From Bacteroidales bacterium (GTDB lineage Bacteria > Bacteroidota > Bacteroidia > Bacteroidales > Tenuifilaceae): a stretch of DNA of 34,751 nucleotides. Position 1 is the stretch's first letter, and every line of letters starts with the position of its first letter. Shown piece after piece: positions 9,189 to 17,563 of this stretch. The DNA is taken from the NCBI GenBank assembly GCA_028680705.1, contig JAQUJY010000026.1, positions 1-34,751 on the forward strand. The letters are read 5' to 3'. Under the pieces are notes generated by a model. That model had not been told where the DNA came from, searched no databases, and saw only the letters and a program-made list of their open reading frames with translations. Made by a program: the position numbers and the translations under genes.

Positions 9189-10499
9189 TTACTTGCTTGG
9201 ATATTCGTCGTTTATACGATCTTGAAGGTAAATATGAGTGAATCTACTTTTATTGGTGTCTTTAAATAAACTATGTCCTTCCTTTTGACATTCTTTACAC
9301 GCATCTCTCGGGATAGTAATTCCAAGTATTTTAGCACCCTTATCACTGCTAGATGTAATTGTGTTTAAGCCAGAACAATGCTTACACACTTTAAATTTTT
9401 GAATTTGACTCTCTAGTATATTATCTGTATCGTAATAAACTTGCCTGTGATTTTCTACATACTTCTTACCGTTAAATTTTTGCTCAGCAAGTTGATCGCG
9501 ATGTTTCCACAATGTAATTATCTCGTCTGATAATCTTTCAATCTCTCTAGTGACCTGTTTTGTTTGCAACACCTTATCGGGGCTAAAATCAGGTTCTATT
9601 ACATGTGAATAATCAAGCCCTGCCATGGCTAAGATTATTCCAACGTTAATATACGGTAGAGCACCTTCAATGGAATAGCCTCCCTCAAGTACGGCAACAT
9701 CTGGACTAAGTTTTTCATTAAGTTTCGCATAACCTCTTGCTGAAAAATTCATGCTTGTCAATGGGTCACTATAATGATTATCCTGACCTGCTGAGTTGAT
9801 AATAATGTCTGGATTGTATTCGTCTAATATTGGCATTACAACGTTGTCTAACACATACTCAAAGCCTTCATCGCCTGTCTGTGGTGGTAATGGAATGTTG
9901 ATATTGTAACCATATGCAGATGGGCCACCCAGTTCATCCATAAAACCTGTCCCAGGATAGAGTGTTCTTCCATCTTGATGGAAAGAGATAAAGAGCGTGT
10001 TTTTATCATTCCAATAAACGTCTTGGGTTCCATCTCCATGGTGACAATCCGTGTCAATAATTGCAACTTTTAAATCGCCGTACTCTTGCCGAATGCGCTC
10101 TAGCATCACTGCCTCAACGTTAACAACACAAAAGCCTCTATCTCCATAAACAACACGATGAGCATGATGACCTGGCGGCCTTATTAGAGCAAAGGCTTTA
10201 TCAACATCTTTATTCATAACAGATTGCATGGCTTTAATAGCACCGCCAACTGAAATAAAGTGAGATTCCGTTAAGCGTTTTTCAACAGTTGGCACTGCAA
10301 AATGAACTCTTTTAATATCCTTTGCAGTGGCAACAATTGGATTGTAAAATTTTATCCCTTCAATATCTTCAATGCCTTCTTCAAAAATCTGATCTTGCGT
10401 GTATAACAATCGCTCTTGTCGTTCTGGATGCGTAGGGCTTATGGCCCAATCAAATGCTGGAAAGAAAACGATTCCTAACCTATTTTTAGCTTTAAGCAT
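9189..10499 (-). CDS. Histone deacetylase-fold amidohydrolase with C-terminal four-cysteine motif
   Basis: This 436-residue protein has an arginase/deacetylase fold. Active-site elements are present: RPPGHHAH with H111/H112, DTDCHHGDG with zinc ligands D151 and H153, the third-ligand region SDP (D245), and the catalytic Tyr in EGGYS (Y275). Bacterial relatives remove acetyl groups from polyamines, acetoin-related substrates or other amides; the substrate here is unknown. The domain ends near residue 300, then come a helical linker and C372-x2-C375 ... C401-x2-C404, which look like a zinc ribbon. The start overlaps the end of the hydantoinase gene by 8 nt and has a GGAGG site, so the two are translationally coupled. 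Confidence 0.9.
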   Translation of the reverse strand: MLKAKNRLGIVFFPAFDWAISPTHPERQERLLYTQDQIFEEGIEDIEGIKFYNPIVATAKDIKRVHFAVPTVEKRLTESHFISVGGAIKAMQSVMNKDVDKAFALIRPPGHHAHRVVYGDRGFCVVNVEAVMLERIRQEYGDLKVAIIDTDCHHGDGTQDVYWNDKNTLFISFHQDGRTLYPGTGFMDELGGPSAYGYNINIPLPPQTGDEGFEYVLDNVVMPILDEYNPDIIINSAGQDNHYSDPLTSMNFSARGYAKLNEKLSPDVAVLEGGYSIEGALPYINVGIILAMAGLDYSHVIEPDFSPDKVLQTKQVTREIERLSDEIITLWKHRDQLAEQKFNGKKYVENHRQVYYDTDNILESQIQKFKVCKHCSGLNTITSSSDKGAKILGITIPRDACKECQKEGHSLFKDTNKSRFTHIYLQDRINDEYPSK

Positions 10500-12165
10500 T
10501 ATTACCTCCTTTTAGTTTGTGAATAAGCCCTGGTTTCACCTGGGCCTTAATTCTTATATTTTGACCTTTAGTCATGAAGCCATCCACCATATTAAAAACA
10601 CTTTCTTCAATTATTTCTGTGACTAAATCTGCTTGCTCTGCGCCCATTGCTATGGCGCGTTCCGTTAACAGTTCAAGCGCTCTTTTCCTTGCCGAACTGA
10701 TGTTATAATTACGATTAATCTTTTCATAAACACCAAGTTCAGGTACAGATAATGTTCCCCTTGATGTATTTGCAATCAGATTTATTTCGGTAGTTATTTT
10801 TGCAAGTGCCGCACCAATAGCATTAGCCACTTTATAATACTGGGGATAGTTGCAGGTAATATTAAATTCTTTTTCTAAGCGAGGAGCAAGTACTTTGGCG
10901 GGTCCACCAATCATATTAATTGACTGTGGAACAAGCTTTTTACCATGTAATAATTCTTTCACCGTATAAACCGGCTTACTATTAATTTCGGTTAATAACT
11001 CTTCAACTTTTTCTTTGATCATGCTAGCCATTGTATCTAAAATTATATCCGCAACATCATCAATGCTTAATTCCAAACCTTTTGCTAATTGAGATAGTGC
11101 CTCGTTAGCAAGTGTTTTGTCACCTATATCTAGTTTGCCCAAAACAATCATCGCATCAGTTGGCGTTGCAACGGGGCCACCTAGAGCATAAGGTTTTCCT
11201 TGTCGTCGTGGACCGATCTTAAGTTTATTGTCCTCAACAGTAATACAACTATCTCCACCAAGACCGATTGAAACACTATAGGTAGATCTGACAAGTGTTT
11301 TATATTTATCTATTTTAATTCCCACTGGTTCAAATAGCGGAATACCATCGGCTAAAAAGAAGATGTCTGTTGTTGTTCCACCAATATCTAATAAAACAGC
11401 ATCTTGAGTTGTATCAAATAATGCATATATTCCCATCAAACTTGCTGCAGGGCCTGACAATATTGTCTCAACGGGCATCTCTTTGGCTGAATCTATACTC
11501 ATAATACCACCATCAGCTTTTAAGATAGATATGGGTGCTTTGATTCCTTCTTTTTCTAAAGCCAATTTTATATTATCTGAAAAACTGCTAAATGTGTCGT
11601 AAACTGCTGCATTCAAATATGAAGTATTAACTCTTCGTGGAAAGTTAAGTTTCCCAGACGCTTTATGCCCTAACGTGATTTGATGAATGTGTTTGGAGAC
11701 TAATTTTGCAATCTCTAGTTCGCTAGTAGGGTTTCTCGTTGAGAACTTCGTAACAATTGCAACGTCTTCAATCTTCTCGTTCCTGAATAATGCGATTGCA
11801 TCATTAATTTCATTTGTATTGATATTCCTAACAATTTGACCACGGTGATCGGTATATCCATTAATAAAGGCGTTTTTATTACCTACTGCTAAGTGCTCGT
11901 TAGGAAGACCTGGTCCACTTTGAATAATCATTCCAACATTTGCAGTTCTATTTTCAACAATTGCATTTGTTGAAATTGTTGTACTTAAATTTAATTTTTT
12001 AATGGCTGATTTATCAATTCCTTCCAACAACTCTTTTAGTGTGGTCCATATTGAGCGGAATAAATCATCATAATTAGTAGGGTTTTTTACAACATTGATA
12101 ATTCTACCATCTTGCATAATAACCGCATCTATATGAGTACCACCCATATCTAGTCCAATAATCAT
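10492..12165 (-). CDS. Hydantoinase/oxoprolinase-family ATPase (HyuA-like)
   Basis: This 557-residue protein has the actin-like ATPase architecture of hydantoinase A/5-oxoprolinase. Visible motifs are the phosphate-1 loop GLDMGGTHID (4-13), STTISTNAIVE (61-71), a second phosphate loop LLDIGGTTTDIFF (about 248-260), GLGGDS (301-306) and a Gly-rich C-terminal segment. Relatives use ATP to activate a cyclic amide or ketone carbonyl. It is shorter than classical HyuA (about 650-700 residues), and no hyuB-like subunit is next to it. It overlaps the HDAC-fold gene downstream by 8 nt. An amide-handling two-enzyme pathway is an inference from this pairing. Confidence 0.88.
   Translation of the reverse strand: MIIGLDMGGTHIDAVIMQDGRIINVVKNPTNYDDLFRSIWTTLKELLEGIDKSAIKKLNLSTTISTNAIVENRTANVGMIIQSGPGLPNEHLAVGNKNAFINGYTDHRGQIVRNINTNEINDAIALFRNEKIEDVAIVTKFSTRNPTSELEIAKLVSKHIHQITLGHKASGKLNFPRRVNTSYLNAAVYDTFSSFSDNIKLALEKEGIKAPISILKADGGIMSIDSAKEMPVETILSGPAASLMGIYALFDTTQDAVLLDIGGTTTDIFFLADGIPLFEPVGIKIDKYKTLVRSTYSVSIGLGGDSCITVEDNKLKIGPRRQGKPYALGGPVATPTDAMIVLGKLDIGDKTLANEALSQLAKGLELSIDDVADIILDTMASMIKEKVEELLTEINSKPVYTVKELLHGKKLVPQSINMIGGPAKVLAPRLEKEFNITCNYPQYYKVANAIGAALAKITTEINLIANTSRGTLSVPELGVYEKINRNYNISSARKRALELLTERAIAMGAEQADLVTEIIEESVFNMVDGFMTKGQNIRIKAQVKPGLIHKLKGGNNA
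10504..10511 (-). promoter_or_regulatory. Shine-Dalgarno site of the HDAC-fold gene
   Basis: AAGGAGGT lies inside the last codons of the hydantoinase gene, with GGAGG 5 nt before ATG 10499. A perfect SD is unusual for Bacteroidota, and its position supports coupled translation and the chosen start. Confidence 0.75.
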
Positions 12166-12527
12166 ATGTATTCTCTCTTTAAAGTAAATTTTTCAAATAA
12201 CATTTTCTGTAATTATAACTGGTAAATGTGACAACATAAAAACCCAGATTCTAGGTTCTAATGCGGATTGGGATTTAATTATTTGGAATTCTTATAGGAG
12301 GTAGGAGTAAAAAAATGCTTACCAAGTACTTATGGTGATCTCAAAAAACAAATCCCTCTAACATTTGAGCAGTTAATAAAACCGCACCATTAACCTTACT
12401 AATAAGAAAGTTAAAATGCTATTTTTTATACTGATTTGATTTCTTGCTCATATAATATAACCTTAATCATGGGAAGAACAAATTGTTTCAATCGTCAACT
12501 CATTTTACAGATTCCATATAAAGATAA
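12166..12527. other. Gene-free stretch upstream of the hydantoinase gene
   Basis: About 360 bp separate the hydantoinase start from the fabH terminator. I find no -33/-7 pair of the Bacteroidota type. The ORF-like frame at 12436-12633 overlaps the terminator and the end of fabH and is not a gene. The promoter of the hydantoinase/HDAC pair must lie here but is not evident. Confidence 0.4.
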
Positions 12528-12549
12528 AAGCCCGGTTTTATCCGGGCTT
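12528..12549 (-). terminator. Intrinsic terminator after fabH
   Basis: AAGCCCGG pairs perfectly with CCGGGCTT around a 6-nt loop. Read on the minus strand it is followed by TTATCTTTAT. It starts 26 nt after the fabH stop and closes the yceD-rpmF-plsX-fabH unit. Confidence 0.85.
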
Positions 12550-12574
12550 CTACTTATATCTAATAAAATTAGTT

Positions 12575-13585
12575 TTATTTATTTACCTTATCGCCATCAT
12601 ATGCCCACTTTATATAGGTTGCTCCCCATGTAAAGCCAGCGCCAAATGTTGCTATTATAACATTATCGCCCTTGCGTAATTGTGGTTCCCACTCCCAAAG
12701 GCAAATTGGTATAGTGGCACTAGTAGTATTACCATAGCGTTGGATGTTGATCATTACCTGCTCCTTTTTAATGCCCATTCTCTTGGCCGTAGCTTCAATA
12801 ATGCGCATGTTGGCCTGATGTGGTACAAGCCAGGTAAGCTCTTCAGGAGAAATATTATTCCTCTTCATCACATTTACGGCAGTATCAGCCATTTTAGATA
12901 CAGCTGCCTTAAACACGGGTTGCCCCTCTTGGTAAATAAAATGCTGCCGTTTTTCAATGGTTTCGATAGTTGGAGGGTACATTGAACCCCCTGCTACTTG
13001 ATGAAGGTGCTTTCTTCCAGAGCCATCAACCTGCATTAGAGAATCAATAACACCAAAGCCATCATAGTTGGGCTCTAGCATTACAGCACCAGAACCATCA
13101 CCAAATATTGGGCAGGTGGCACGATCGGTGTAATCGGTAATTGACGACATCTTGTCGGCTCCAACTACTATAACTTTTTTATGCGTACCCGATTCTATAA
13201 ATTTAGATGCTGTGACTAATGCATAGAGGAAACTTGAACACCCTGCGTTCAAATCGTAACCAAATGCTTTAGTTATTCCACATTTATCGCTAATTATATT
13301 AGCTGTTGCAGGAAATTGCATATCTGGGGTAACCACACCACAAATAAGCATATCCACCTCATCGGGATGCGTATTGGTTTTTTTAAGGAGCTCATTTACG
13401 GCATGCATTGCCATGTCGCTCGTTCCCTTGCCTTCGCCTTTCAGAATTCTTCTTTCTTTAATTCCAATTCTGGTCATTATCCACTCATCCGTGGTATCGA
13501 CCATTTTGCTAAGTTCCTGGTTTGTGAGCACATAATCTGGCACAAAACCTGCAACTCCCGTAATTGCTGCTGTAATTTTTTCCAT
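12575..13585 (-). CDS. fabH: 3-oxoacyl-ACP synthase III
   Basis: This 336-residue enzyme condenses acetyl-CoA (or a branched starter) with malonyl-ACP to start fatty acid synthesis. The catalytic triad is intact: Cys116 in NAGCSSF, His256 in PHQAN, and Asn286 in YGNTTSA. The length is typical. Its ATG shares one base with the plsX stop codon (TAATG), so the two are translationally coupled. It is the last gene of the lipid/ribosome cluster and is followed by a clear terminator. Confidence 0.97.
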   Translation of the reverse strand: MEKITAAITGVAGFVPDYVLTNQELSKMVDTTDEWIMTRIGIKERRILKGEGKGTSDMAMHAVNELLKKTNTHPDEVDMLICGVVTPDMQFPATANIISDKCGITKAFGYDLNAGCSSFLYALVTASKFIESGTHKKVIVVGADKMSSITDYTDRATCPIFGDGSGAVMLEPNYDGFGVIDSLMQVDGSGRKHLHQVAGGSMYPPTIETIEKRQHFIYQEGQPVFKAAVSKMADTAVNVMKRNNISPEELTWLVPHQANMRIIEATAKRMGIKKEQVMINIQRYGNTTSATIPICLWEWEPQLRKGDNVIIATFGAGFTWGATYIKWAYDGDKVNK

Positions 13586-14529
13586 TAGCTAAATGCTTCT
13601 TTAATTCTATTACACAGATTAGTACTAATTACTGTTCCGGTTTGCAAAATCATATTCATTATGGCCTTATCATTTGAAACGCCATGCCCAATAATTACAG
13701 GGGCATTTACTCCAATTATTGGGGTACCTCCGTAATTCTCAAAGTTAAACCTTTCAAAAAACGGGTCAGTAATTTTTCGTTTTTTAAGGATATGATAAAA
13801 CGCTTCAGCCTCTTTAAGTATAACGTTACCAACAAATCCATCGCAAACAATAACGTCTGCTTTATCGTTACTGAACAGCATATTCCCTTCAACATTTCCC
13901 GCAAAGTTAAAATCGTTGTTATCCTTCATCAACTCGAAGGTACTCTTAGTAACAAGATTTCCTTTTTCTTCCTCCTCGCCAATATTAAGGAGTCCAACCC
14001 GAGGATTTTCGATGTTAAAGACAAATTTTGCATAAAGAGAACCCAAAATACCATACTGATAAAGTACATCAGGACGACAATCTGGATTTATGCCTACATC
14101 TAACAAAAGGTTAAACTTATCATCATTCAACACGGGAATATAACCAGCTATGGCAGGGCGAATAATTCCTGAGATTGATTTGACCATATGCATGGTACCC
14201 ACAAGCATTGCACCTGTGTTACCTGCACTGGCAAAGCCATCAATTTTATTCTGAGCCAACCATTTAAACCCAACCGTTATACTCGAATCCTGTTTTTTAG
14301 AAAACGTTTTTGCAGGATGATCACCCATTCCTATTACCTCTGTACAATGGACTATCTCAAAATCATTTACATTGGCGTTTTGCTTGGCAAACTGCTCAAC
14401 AATCTGATCTTTATTGCCGAACAAAACAATTTGTTCGCCAGCTAAAAACTCTTTTTTGGCAAGTAATGCTCCTTTTACTACTGCTTCTGGAGCAAAATCA
14501 CCACCCATTGCATCAACTCCAATTCTCAT
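13585..14529 (-). CDS. plsX: Phosphate acyltransferase PlsX
   Basis: This 314-residue protein makes acyl-phosphate from acyl-ACP, the first step of the PlsX/PlsY route to phosphatidic acid at the inner membrane. Family motifs include DAMGGDFAPEAVVKGA at residues 5-20, SAGNTGAM in the middle, the NVEGN segment and CDGFVGNV. It lies 45 bp after rpmF and overlaps fabH by one base, the standard bacterial order, which ties phospholipid initiation to fatty acid initiation. Confidence 0.97.
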   Translation of the reverse strand: MRIGVDAMGGDFAPEAVVKGALLAKKEFLAGEQIVLFGNKDQIVEQFAKQNANVNDFEIVHCTEVIGMGDHPAKTFSKKQDSSITVGFKWLAQNKIDGFASAGNTGAMLVGTMHMVKSISGIIRPAIAGYIPVLNDDKFNLLLDVGINPDCRPDVLYQYGILGSLYAKFVFNIENPRVGLLNIGEEEEKGNLVTKSTFELMKDNNDFNFAGNVEGNMLFSNDKADVIVCDGFVGNVILKEAEAFYHILKKRKITDPFFERFNFENYGGTPIIGVNAPVIIGHGVSNDKAIMNMILQTGTVISTNLCNRIKEAFS

Positions 14530-14574
14530 TCTTTTGGATTTTGAGTGAAAAGGAAAGGTGTTTTAAAAAATCGA

Positions 14575-14760
14575 CTATGCGGTAATCGTTTTCTCAACCG
14601 CTAGTTTTCCCCTATAGAATCCACATTCGGGACAAACCCTATGATACTGTACTGTTGTACCGCAGTTTGAGCAGGTAGCTAAAGTAGGTAACTCAGCCTT
14701 GTAGTGTGTCCTGCGCTTGTTTTTTCGTTGTTTTGAAACCTTACTCTTTGGATGTGCCAT
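14575..14760 (-). CDS. rpmF: Ribosomal protein bL32
   Basis: This 61-residue basic protein begins MAHPKSKVSKQRKNKRR, the usual bL32 N-terminus, and has a zinc ribbon with cysteines 30, 33, 43 and 46. All four cysteines are kept, so this is the zinc-binding (C+) form. It follows yceD by 40 bp and precedes plsX, the classic arrangement. Confidence 0.97.
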   Translation of the reverse strand: MAHPKSKVSKQRKNKRRTHYKAELPTLATCSNCGTTVQYHRVCPECGFYRGKLAVEKTITA

Positions 14761-14800
14761 TTCTGTATTAATTAAATGTTATACCTAAAAAAATCTACTA

Positions 14801-15346
14801 TTAATTTTGTAAAAGATCCTTCAACTTATCCCACCGTGGGTCATGTTTATTATCTTGGCTATCATTATCTTTAACGGATAGGTCATTGAGTCTTTCCATC
14901 ATTTCTTTGTCGCAATCCTCCTCTAAAGTACCCAGTATTCCGTGAAACCGTTGAATTGGCAAACTTAAGCAAATACTCTCATAAATATAGTGTGCCAGAT
15001 CAAGTTCACTCTCATTGCTACTGATATACCACTCATCCTCATCTTTCTCTTCATCGGGGATGCTATCCAAAATCTTTACAAATACATCGCCGTTGTAGGA
15101 AATTGGAATAAAAAATCGCTCTAAGCATCTATCGCAAACAACCTCAACCTTACCTTCAATACTAAAATATAACTCGAGCATATTGCTATGCTTCTGTAGG
15201 TTTAGGTCAACAGCTACTTTTGCCCTACTTATTTCACTCTCCTTGAACTCAGCAAAAAAGGAATCATCCACATCAAAATTAAAGATGTGTTCGCCCTGCT
15301 TAAGTTCCTTAATATCAATTATATATTTACTTAAAATCTTATCCAC
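14801..15346 (-). CDS. yceD: YceD family (DUF177) protein, likely GTG start
   Basis: DUF177/YceD proteins sit upstream of rpmF in most bacteria and are linked to 23S rRNA metabolism. Here the family's N-terminal pattern (KYIIDIKELKQGEHIFNFD), a CDRC cysteine pair and the C-terminal DPRWDKLKDLL are visible. The longest frame begins at TTG 15370, but that codon lies inside a consensus -7 box (15368-15375). The GTG at 15346 gives 181 residues, a normal family N-terminus and a leader of roughly 15 nt, so I prefer it. It heads the yceD-rpmF-plsX-fabH unit. Confidence 0.85.
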   Translation of the reverse strand: MDKILSKYIIDIKELKQGEHIFNFDVDDSFFAEFKESEISRAKVAVDLNLQKHSNMLELYFSIEGKVEVVCDRCLERFFIPISYNGDVFVKILDSIPDEEKDEDEWYISSNESELDLAHYIYESICLSLPIQRFHGILGTLEEDCDKEMMERLNDLSVKDNDSQDNKHDPRWDKLKDLLQN

Positions 15347-15367
15347 AGTTCCCAAAAAAACATCCAA

Positions 15368-15397
15368 CAAAGTTAACTATAATTATTAAAATACAAA
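15368..15397 (-). promoter_or_regulatory. Promoter of the yceD-rpmF-plsX-fabH operon
   Basis: On the minus strand, TTTG (15394-15397) is followed after 18 nt by TAACTTTG (15368-15375), an exact match to TAnnTTTG. Transcription would start near 15361, between typA and yceD. Confidence 0.6.
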
Positions 15398-15432
15398 ATG
15401 CTCAAAAGTGCTATTTTTAGGAAAACAAAATA

Positions 15433-17232
15433 TTATGCCTTCTGTTGCCTCTTTCTATCATGTTCGTTTAAAAATATTTTGCGTATCCGCATAGCTTTGG
15501 GCGTAACTTCAACATATTCATCGTTTTGAATATACTCAAGAGCCTCCTCTAAGCTGAATTTAATTGGTGGAGCAAGAATGGCTTTATCGTCAGTACCAGA
15601 CGCACGCATATTTGTGTGTTTTTTTGATCTGGTTACATTAACCACCATATCGCCCCCTCTTGTACTCTCTCCCACTACCTCACCAGCGTACACCTCTTCG
15701 TGTGAGTCGATAAAAAAGCGTCCCCTGTCCTGCAATTTATGCATTGCATAAGCATAGGCAGTACCGCTCTCCATGGCAATAAGGGAACCATTCTGCCTAT
15801 TGTCCATATCGCCCCTATAGCGCTCAAATGCTTTAAAGCGATGTGCAATAACTGCCTCGCCAGCAGTTGCAGTTAATATAATATTGCGCAACCCTATAAT
15901 GCCGCGCGAAGGAATTTCAAACTCAAGGTGAACCCTTTCACCCTTTCGCTCCATAATGAGCAAATTTCCCTTACGCTGGGTTACTAACTCAATGGCACGT
16001 CCAGAAACATCTTCGGGCAAATCGATGGTTAACACCTCAATGGGCTCGCACTTTTCGCCTCCAACAAGTTTTATGATTACCTGAGGCTGGCCAACCTGTA
16101 GCTCATACCCTTCGCGCCTCATGGTTTCAATTAGAATTGAGAGGTGCAGCACTCCCCTACCAAAAACGTTAAACGAATCGGCCGATTGGGTTGGCTCTAC
16201 CCTTAGCGCAAGGTTTTTCTCTAGCTCTTTGTCAAGCCTTTCCTTTAGATGCCTTGAGGTAACAAACTTGCCATCACTACCAAAGAAGGGAGAATCGTTT
16301 ATGGTAAAAAGCATACTCATAGTTGGCTCATCAACGGCAATTGTTGGAAGCGCTTCCGGATTTTCCACATCGGTTATGGTATCGCCAATATCAAAGCCCT
16401 CAATACCAACTAGGGCGCAAATATCCCCAGCCACAACCAGTTCGGTCTTTTGCTTACCAAGCCCTTCAAAAATGAGCAATTCTTTTACCTTGGTTTTTAT
16501 AACACTTTTATCGCGCTTAATTAGCGCAACATTTTGGCCAACCCTTAACTCGCCCCTGTGGAGCTTACCAATAGCTATGCGACCAACATACGCTGAATAA
16601 TCAAGGGAGGTAATTAGCAACTGTGGATTACCCGTATTAACCTTTGGCGGCGGAATATGCTCAATAATTGAATCGAGCAAAGGTGTTATATCAGAAGATG
16701 GTTTACGCCAATCAGTTGCCATCCAGCCATTTTTAGCACTTCCGTAAATTGTTGGGAAACTAAGCTGATCCTCAGTGGCATCGAGGTTGAACATTAAATC
16801 GAAAACCTGCTCTTGAACCTCTTCGGGTCGGCAATTTGGTTTATCAACCTTGTTTATAACCACTATGGGCTTTAGTCCTAAAGCAAGTGCTTTTTGAAGT
16901 ACAAATCGAGTTTGGGGCATGGTTCCCTCAAAAGCATCAACAAGCAGAATAACTCCATCGGCCATGTTCAGCACCCTTTCCACCTCGCCTCCAAAGTCGG
17001 CGTGACCAGGAGTATCGATAATGTTAATTTTAACTCCTTTGTAGGTAACTGATACGTTTTTTGCTAGTATGGTAATCCCTCTCTCGCGCTCAAGGTCATT
17101 GCTATCTAAAATTAGCTCACCTAAATTTTCGTGATTTTTATGAAGTTTACTCTGTAGTATCATTTTATCGACCAGGGTTGTTTTCCCGTGATCGACGTGG
17201 GCAATAATTGCAATGTTCCTTAAGTTCAGCAT
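15433..17232 (-). CDS. typA: Ribosome-binding GTPase TypA/BipA
   Basis: This 599-residue translational GTPase has G1 AHVDHGKTTL (residues 11-20), G2 within RERGITI, G3 DTPGHADF and G4 NKVDKP, followed by the domain II barrel and the EF-G-like domains III and V plus the BipA-specific C-terminus. It binds the 70S ribosome and supports 50S assembly and stress or cold adaptation. The ATG at 17232 begins MLNLRNIAIIAHVDHGK, the normal start. It precedes the yceD unit by 86 bp to the GTG start, and that unit has its own promoter. A -7-like box sits 21 nt upstream of its start. Confidence 0.97.
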   Translation of the reverse strand: MLNLRNIAIIAHVDHGKTTLVDKMILQSKLHKNHENLGELILDSNDLERERGITILAKNVSVTYKGVKINIIDTPGHADFGGEVERVLNMADGVILLVDAFEGTMPQTRFVLQKALALGLKPIVVINKVDKPNCRPEEVQEQVFDLMFNLDATEDQLSFPTIYGSAKNGWMATDWRKPSSDITPLLDSIIEHIPPPKVNTGNPQLLITSLDYSAYVGRIAIGKLHRGELRVGQNVALIKRDKSVIKTKVKELLIFEGLGKQKTELVVAGDICALVGIEGFDIGDTITDVENPEALPTIAVDEPTMSMLFTINDSPFFGSDGKFVTSRHLKERLDKELEKNLALRVEPTQSADSFNVFGRGVLHLSILIETMRREGYELQVGQPQVIIKLVGGEKCEPIEVLTIDLPEDVSGRAIELVTQRKGNLLIMERKGERVHLEFEIPSRGIIGLRNIILTATAGEAVIAHRFKAFERYRGDMDNRQNGSLIAMESGTAYAYAMHKLQDRGRFFIDSHEEVYAGEVVGESTRGGDMVVNVTRSKKHTNMRASGTDDKAILAPPIKFSLEEALEYIQNDEYVEVTPKAMRIRKIFLNEHDRKRQQKA

Positions 17233-17252
17233 TAAATATTTATTTTGGGCTG

Positions 17253-17260
17253 CAAAGGTA
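17253..17260 (-). promoter_or_regulatory. -7 box of typA
   Basis: On the minus strand this reads TACCTTTG, an exact TAnnTTTG match, 20 nt before the typA ATG. No clear -33 TTTG is visible. Confidence 0.45.
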
Positions 17261-17563
17261 ATGCTAATTTTGCCTTTATTTCATTCTTAGAGCATTAAGT
17301 ATAATATTTCTTTATTTTGGAAACCGACTATATTTACAACATTACACGCAATTGCTCATAAAAACAATTTCGACAGATACTACCATCCTGCTATTTTGAT
17401 ACCTTTCCCTATAAATCGAGAAATTGATTGGTGAAACGTCCACTAAAAATATTCTTAGGCGTGGACGTCTCCCTGTCGACTTGCACATTAAACAGTTGCC
17501 GGTTGAACTGCTGAAAACTTGCACTGAAGCCTCAGTTAAACAGATGAAGTGTGTATAGCTTAT
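17261..17563. other. Gene-free stretch between typA and the lipoprotein gene
   Basis: About 300 bp with no recognisable gene. A 60-codon minus-strand frame (17342-17524) is basic and lacks protein features. ACTTGCAC occurs twice (17478-17485 and 17518-17525), a motif also present in the repeat-rich gap near 8990, so fragments of interspersed repeats may remain here. Confidence 0.35.

Noticed and set aside
8992-9225. 77-codon plus-strand open frame
   Set aside because: Begins in GC-rich repeat-like sequence and runs into the 3' end of the HDAC-fold gene on the other strand; no protein features.
12166-12300. TATAAT/TTGTCA pair suggesting a sigma-70-like promoter for the hydantoinase gene
   Set aside because: The two hexamers are only 11 bp apart, too close for a functional promoter.
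12436-12633. 65-codon plus-strand open frame
   Set aside because: Runs through the fabH terminator and into the fabH coding end on the opposite strand.
16121-16600. 159-codon plus-strand open frame
   Set aside because: Antisense shadow of typA, which is complete and strongly conserved.
17342-17524. 60-codon minus-strand open frame in the typA-lipoprotein gap
   Set aside because: Basic, cysteine-containing and without a recognised family; no promoter or coupling. A transposase remnant was considered but could not be supported.
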